The notes under the pieces: generated by a model
Told to the model about the DNA's origin: nothing
Seen by the model: the letters and a program-made list of their open reading frames with translations, nothing else
Databases searched by the model: none
Position numbers and translations under genes: made by a program
In this document: one piece after another, positions 59,201-64,000 of the stretch
Numbering within the stretch: the stretch's first letter is position 1
How the letters are laid out: each line of letters starts with the position of its first letter
Assembly (NCBI RefSeq): GCF_050948215.1
Contig: NC_135153.1
Span: 11,126,058-11,190,057 of the forward strand
Direction of reading: 5' to 3'
Source of the DNA: Halictus rubicundus
Taxonomy: Eukaryota; Arthropoda; Insecta; Hymenoptera; Halictidae
Length of the DNA stretch: 64,000 nt

Positions 59201-62200
59201 GCGCTCGCGGATGCTCGAGAGCCGAGAGCGATCACTGGACTGCGGCTTTTTTGCGTTTATGGCAAAAATGGGCGACTGAAATAGGAAGGTTAAAATTATT
59301 TTAAACTGCTAATTTATAATAGTATTCTCAGCTTGTTAAAACGATTAAAGTGAGAATTAAAGGCTCCAGTCTCCTGCAATTGACGTAGACAATTTTTATT
59401 TGTAATCCTCACTTGGGTGCGAACGGTCTATCATGTCGATTACATATCGACCACAATGAAATTGAATTTTATTCGGACTTAAAGGATAAGATCAACGTCC
59501 ACGGTTAGTAGACTCTGCTCGATATCTTGGTCACGAGTCAGACGAGGTGTTACAGCTTAAATGATTAAAAAGATTCGGCTCATACTTTATTATCTCGAAC
59601 GAGGACAGTCGTGTTCGATGTCGTGGATCGTTTCCCGTGAATTGCACGTGTATGCGTGCTTTCGATAAACAAATATCCCTCCCGATTCTTGTTGCTCCTT
59701 ATTCCATCCACGCGGGAGCATTAACATGAAAGAAATGGGAATGTCGGAGGATGCTGTGGGATTCATGGGGGCCGTTGCATATCGATCGGGCCTCCCCCTC
59801 GATCGGCTGGAGAGGATGCCGGTATCGATCAATGCAGATACACTCGATAAACGTAAGTGACCTCTTTCCTATGGTCCGCGGCCGAGCATATTGCAAATAG
59901 TAACGTAACCTGACGGAACGGACTCGAATCCTATATCCCCGTATCGAGTGCCAGGAGCTTTCGCTTCCGTGAGAACAAGCCACGGCAAGATGGCGTCACT
60001 CGGGGGCCATGATCGTCGGGGATGATCGCGTCTGTTCTTTCTTTTTTCTTTTCTCCAGAACGGAAAAAAGATGATGCGAACAGAGGAACGATGGTCGGAG
60101 ACCGTTCTCCGTGGCGGACGATCGATCAGGTTCTTCGCGAAGGTGTTAACCGGTTCAGCGAATTTACTGCGATCTGCACGCTCAGCTTTCTCTTCAATTA
60201 CGCCCGCGACTTTGCTGATTAGAGCCTCGCGGGTCTTGCCGGTTCAGGAAACGAGGCGATAGAGCCGACGCTCAGGATGTTCGTTCGTTTCAGCGCTATC
60301 GAACGTCGGACTGCGTTTTGCATTGTCTTGCAATAATTACGGGGCTCTATTTGATCAATAATTTCCCGTAAAACCGAGCAAAGATCAAAAGACGCAGTAT
60401 TCGCGAACGTGTCTATTTTCTACTGTAGAATAATTTGCAATCTAATATTCACGGTTATTGTCAATCAAGTAGATTTGCGAATAAATAGGTTAACAGTTCA
60501 GCGACAATCAATAAATGTATATAATTATAGAAGAAAGACACTGCAACGCGTCGAACTGTCCTGTAAACGCAAAATTTAAGCAAGACTTGCTACTTCAATT
60601 GTCCTATTAACAACATTCAATCATCGAACAATAATTCAATGAAAAAGTTCCTACTCGAAAAATCAGTGTCGCTAATCCGCGACACCAATAGCAATCGAAA
60701 AGTCTTATGTCAACAAGATCAAGATGCCACCGCGCAAAGGATCAGCCGATGATCATGACACATTTCTCGATCGTTTGATCGATAACGCCCGATACGAGGC
60801 AACGAATAGTCCGTGCGGTTATCGCAACACAGTTCGACTATCTCGGTTATGGTCGAACGGCGGCGCCGGGCGCGCAATAAAAAGATTCGAACGACAACGA
60901 TTTCATCGCGGCCTCCTTTAAACCGTCGGTCTCTTTAACGACCGGGGATCTATCGGATCTATCAAAAAAGAAGGCGAAATTGCGTTTACAGGGGGCGGGC
61001 CCTTTGGACTCGATAATTCTATTCCCGCGCTCGATCAATACCAGTCGCCCAGCATTTTCTTCGGTTCGACTTCGGCACGGTCTGCGAAGTTGAAGTGCAG
61101 GGAGAGCAGGGGGAGCGATGCACTGTTGCACCGATAGTCATTCAGGGTAACGGCGGACGTGCCTGGGTAAAGGGTTCGCTATAAAAATAGGATTCCACGG
61201 TAAAAATACGCGGCGAGCTCCTCCGGAAAACTTGTTGCGAATCAAAGTCTCCGGTTCAATCGTGTGAAAAGTTTCTTAAATAAACATTGTAGAGGCTGTT
61301 CCAAAGTACGAGCTCGAGGGGGTTGATTCTGCTTGAAAAGTTGAACTTCAAATACAGAATACAATTTTTTGATATGATGCTTGGATTTCGAGAAAATCGA
61401 CTTTGAAGTCGCAGCGTGCAAGGAAACTCGCGAGTCAAAGTCTCCGATTCAAATCGTGTGACAAGTCTCTTAAATAAACATTGTAGAGGCTGTTCCAAAG
61501 TACGAGCTCGAGGGGGTTGATTCTGCTTGAAAAGTTGAACTTTAAATACACAATACAATTTTTTGATATGGTGCTTGGATTTCGAGAAAATCGACTTTGA
61601 AGTCGCAGCGTGCAAGGAAACTCGCGAGTCAGTCTCCGATTCAAATCGTGTGACAAGTCTCTTAAATAAACATTATAGAGACTGTTTGAAATTACGAGCT
61701 TGGCAGGGATGATTCTGCTTGAAAAGCTGAATCTAAAATGTGGAAAACAATTTTTTTGTATAATGCTCTCGATTTCGAGAAAATCGGTTTTGACGATTCA
61801 GAGAGTAAGGGGATTAAGGAGATGCGGTAGGTCTTGGTCAGACAAGTCTGACGAACGTTCGAACCCGTGCACTGGCGTACGTTGGCTTGAAATGCACTTC
61901 TAGCTCATCGATGATGATAGAGAAATTTATTCTAGGTTTACGAATAAATCGATCGACGGTACAGCGAAAACATAAATTAGGCGGAAATAATGCGAGGCGT
62001 TAAAAAATGCTGTAATATGTAATTTTCACGCTGCAAGATGAACGGAGGAATGTGAAACATCTCGTAAATGAAAATATTCTGGAAATATTTTGACCGAATT
62101 AACACTAAACGTACCACCGCCGGTCAAAATTGAAATTTTACTGAAATTGTAAAAATGCTTTCGTGGGAAATGATGAAATAAATATATTTAGCCCTTTTAT

Positions 62201-63600
62201 AAGACAACATGCATTAGTTACTTCTAAAGCTCGGTAGGTTTAGTGTTAACTCTTAGCACTCGAACGGCGACTGTAAGGCGCCACTAAAAATTGCTGTATC
62301 ATATTTCAAAATATATTTTACATTATTAAATTTGTTTGTATTTAATAGATTACTGAACATTTCAGTGTTGTACCAGTAAATTGCACCATTTTCGTATGTA
62401 ATAACATGAAAAAAAAATACATGCAAGGGAAATATTTTAGGTCGTAAGAAATGATTAAAAGGGTTAATACATCTAAACTACTCCTACACCATACCTAAAG
62501 AGAAATTGAATTCCTCTAGCGTCGTTTCTACCGTCTTTCCCAGTTACTTCGAAGCAGAACTACAAAGTGATCGTAAACCGTACAAACTCTGCGAACCTAT
62601 TCGACTTTCATGCATTCAATTTTTCGCTCGCTTGCACAAAAGCAGGTAAAAACCAAGGACAGCAAAGCAGGAAAATAAAAAAGGATCTAGCTCGCGTGAA
62701 CCGTGCGCGCGGCGCGGCGTCTAGAATAAGTAGAAGTGGCCAGCCGCGATCAGCCACGTGGCTCGGCGAGTGGCCCGATTGTCTAACTTTCAAACTCGAT
62801 TTCCTCGGTAACGAAATCTCTCACGAAAAAGTATCGTCTCGCATAATCGTGCCAGCCTTTCTCGTGGAACCGTCCCGCGGTGGCGATGCCGAGGATCAGC
62901 GTCGATCGTTCCGTGAAAAGATCTCGAGGGTCCAGGGATGCGAGCGTATACTTAGAGACGACTTATCTGCTGGTCGGACGCGGTTCGCCGACAGAATTAG
63001 AGATAACCGAGACTGTTTAGAAGGGGGAGACGGGCCAGGGAGAAAACTAGATAGGCGAGTGCATAAAGTCGTGGGGCACGGTCGTTGTATTTAGTAGCGG
63101 GCCGTTGTGGCTAACGGCCGCCGTCCTTTCACGCCCAGGAATCCCGGATCGTGGCGCGAGGCTGATCACCTTGTTTTCGCGAAAGTCGTCGCGGAACCTT
63201 GCTTGCGTCGCAGGCCATCTTGGTAAGGTCACCAGGGGAAAATCGGCGGGCATGTCAGTGTTCCGATAGGACGACACCGTGACAGATGTTGTCTTGTTAC
63301 GTGACCGCGGTACGGTGCGAGTGGTCGGACAATGGACGACGCGGAGCGGATTATTCGCAATTGCGTGCGATCGCTACCCGGTAAATTCACGGGTGATAGA
63401 AACTGGAGCGGGGCTGTTGATTGCTATTTGGATTAACGAAAATCTCTGGTGTCTGTTTGCAGGAACAACGTGAACGTCGAGGGAGCCACCCACAAGCAGG
63501 TGGTCGACTTGATCAAGTCCGGGGGCGACGTTCTGACGTTGACCGTCATCTCCGTGACGCCGCAGGAGGCGGAGCGGCTCGAACCTTTCGAAGATCTGAG
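50237..63600 (+). CDS. SNX27: Sorting nexin-27, first two coding exons (gene continues past the window)
   Basis: Endosomal cargo adaptor that recruits PDZ-ligand receptors to retromer for recycling to the plasma membrane. Coding exons 50237-50568 and 63463-63600 join in phase 2. The joined sequence starts [11 protein letters not shown] and carries a complete PDZ domain: [21 protein letters not shown], the SNX27-specific insert [18 protein letters not shown] (the VPS26-binding hairpin), then [37 protein letters not shown] and [16 protein letters not shown]. These match vertebrate SNX27 almost residue for residue. The PX and FERM-like domains are expected downstream of 63601, outside the window. 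Start at 50237 matches the family MAD start; an upstream in-frame GTG is not needed. Confidence 0.95.
54814..55255. mobile_element. Internal-deletion derivative of the mariner, with duplicated left end
   Basis: TIRs TTAGGGTGTCCCATAAGTGA (from about 54901) and, inverted, TTAGGGGTGCCCGTAAGTAA (ending about 55250) match the mariner at 21339. About 200 bp next to the right end, including the transposase start region read as GGTACGAACG followed by TGCCATTTTG, is shared, but nearly all coding sequence is missing. A second, partial left TIR lies at about 54814-54860. Confidence 0.85.
55753..55956. repeat. 102-bp tandem duplication
   Basis: The block starting AAATTATGATATTCAATTTA and ending TTATTTGATGAAAA is repeated immediately with only about two differences, indicating a recent duplication. 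Confidence 0.93.
57394..57436. repeat. Perfect 15-bp inverted repeat (hairpin)
   Basis: GACTTAAGATCCGTC at 57394-57408 and its exact reverse complement at 57422-57436, separated by 13 bp. Confidence 0.9.
59241..59420. mobile_element. Short TIR element (MITE), GACTGCGGATC family, degenerate copy
   Basis: Left end ACTGCGG followed by TTTATGGCAAAAATGGG and a right-hand block TGACGTAGACAATTTTTATT match the copy at 40944, but the right terminus has decayed. Confidence 0.5.
61230..61800. repeat. Tandem array, three units of about 193 bp
   Basis: The marker TAAACATTGTAGAGGCTGTT recurs at 61281, 61475 and (diverged) 61667, giving periods of 194 and 192 bp. The first two units are nearly identical, with GAGCTCGAGGGGGTTGATTC and TTTCGAGAAAATCGACTTTG; the third is clearly older. 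Confidence 0.93.
62103..62245. mobile_element. 143-bp TTAA-flanked TIR element
   Basis: Flanked by TTAA at 62099-62102 and 62246-62249. Termini CACTAAACGTACC and, inverted, CACTAAACCTACC. No coding capacity. Confidence 0.65.
62250..62463. mobile_element. Probable second TTAA element sharing the middle TTAA
   Basis: Starts directly after TTAA 62246-62249 with CTCTTAGCACTCGAACGGCG and ends before TTAA 62464-62467 with TTAAAAGGG. The TIR match is short, so the call is weaker than for its neighbour. Confidence 0.4.
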
Positions 63601-63673
63601 GTACGAATCCCTCGATCCTCTGCCTCTTTTGCTATCACAGATTCCTCCTCTTCTTCTTCTACAGTTATTACTA

Positions 63674-63830
63674 GACTGCGTATCTTTATGCAAAACAAAA
63701 ATTGTTGACATCAATCGCAAGAAACGCTAACGCTAGCCATGTAGATCTTACTTTTCTTCTTCAACAATCTCAACGAGCTGAACACAACATATTGACGTTC
63801 TTAACCCCACGTCTGCAACCGATCTTTTCG
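63674..63830. mobile_element. Short TIR element (MITE), GACTGCGGATC family, partial copy
   Basis: Left end GACTGCGTATCTTTATGCAA and the interior CAACGAGCTGAACACAACAT match the copies at 40944 (inverted) and 12352. No clear right terminus before the window end. It lies in the second SNX27 intron, just past exon 2. Confidence 0.5.
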
Positions 63831-64000
63831 ATATTTACTTTTTTCCGATTAATTCTTTAAACATTTGACCTCCCAACGATTGTATCGGGTTGTACGGAAA
63901 GTGCGTGCCGTTTTTTGGCATGTGTACATTCAAATGGTATGTGTACATAGTCTAAAAGGTGGTATTTCAGGTATTTTTAGAGAAAAGTTTGATTAGGATA

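Larger units (their letters stand above)
50569..63462. other. 12.9-kb SNX27 intron 1
   Basis: No nested gene is supported; the long ORFs are chance frames in GC-rich stretches. It contains the mariner deletion derivative (about 54814-55255), a 102-bp tandem duplication (55753-55956), a perfect 15-bp hairpin (57394-57436), a degenerate GACTGCGG-family element (about 59241-59420), a 193-bp tandem array (about 61230-61800) and two adjoining TTAA elements (62103-62463). Confidence 0.65.

Noticed and set aside
61256..61656. Minus-strand ORFs with repeated 60-residue blocks
   Set aside because: Explained by the 193-bp tandem array; no sign of translation.
62567..63094. 175-codon plus-strand ORF
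   Set aside because: Inside the SNX27 intron, basic low-information composition, no splice-consistent partner exons.

Overview
The window is nuclear DNA of an insect, most likely a hymenopteran and probably a bee. The evidence is genes split by short GT-AG introns, insect-type orthologues (a stand-alone ATRX-type ADD protein and a two-propeller POD1/coronin-7), and many short TIR elements (mariner, hAT, TTAA-type) in AT-rich noncoding DNA. The order assignment is an inference from gene content and repeat style; no species can be named.

Layout. Minus strand, 1.2-7.3 kb: Cdk1 (4 coding exons, 300 aa) and, upstream of it in the same orientation, RSRC2 (5 exons plus a candidate 30-nt microexon). 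About 7.3-23.2 kb holds no convincing protein gene. It contains the RSRC2 promoter, a probable noncoding first exon near 9.0-9.24 kb, and what is probably a 14-kb intron full of repeats. Plus strand, 23.3-26.8 kb: an MFSD6-like transporter with 9 coding exons, including a 24-nt microexon. Minus strand, 29.0-32.2 kb: an ADD1/ATRX-ADD chromatin protein (840 aa), convergent with the transporter. Plus strand, 32.9-35.5 kb: TBC1D19, divergent from ADD1 over about 0.6 kb. Plus strand, 36.8-43.1 kb: pod1/coronin-7 (17 coding exons, 1239 aa). Minus strand, 47.3-49.0 kb: UFM1 (4 exons), whose second intron encloses an intronless same-strand ORF that looks like FANCF. Plus strand, 50.2 kb to beyond the window: SNX27, with exon 1 (PDZ start) and exon 2 separated by a 12.9-kb intron.

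The genes are housekeeping functions rather than one pathway: cell cycle (Cdk1), RNA processing (RSRC2), heterochromatin (ADD1), Rab-GAP, retromer and coronin trafficking (TBC1D19, SNX27, pod1), ufmylation (UFM1) and possibly interstrand-crosslink repair (FANCF-like). I see no operon-like or defence system. The more unusual items are the nested FANCF-like gene, several microexons and one very short intron, and a layered set of nonautonomous DNA transposons: a mariner nested in another TIR element, a deletion derivative of that mariner, an hAT MITE with a perfect 8-bp target duplication just upstream of SNX27, a 474-bp long-TIR element, and a roughly 200-bp TIR family with several copies in this window.
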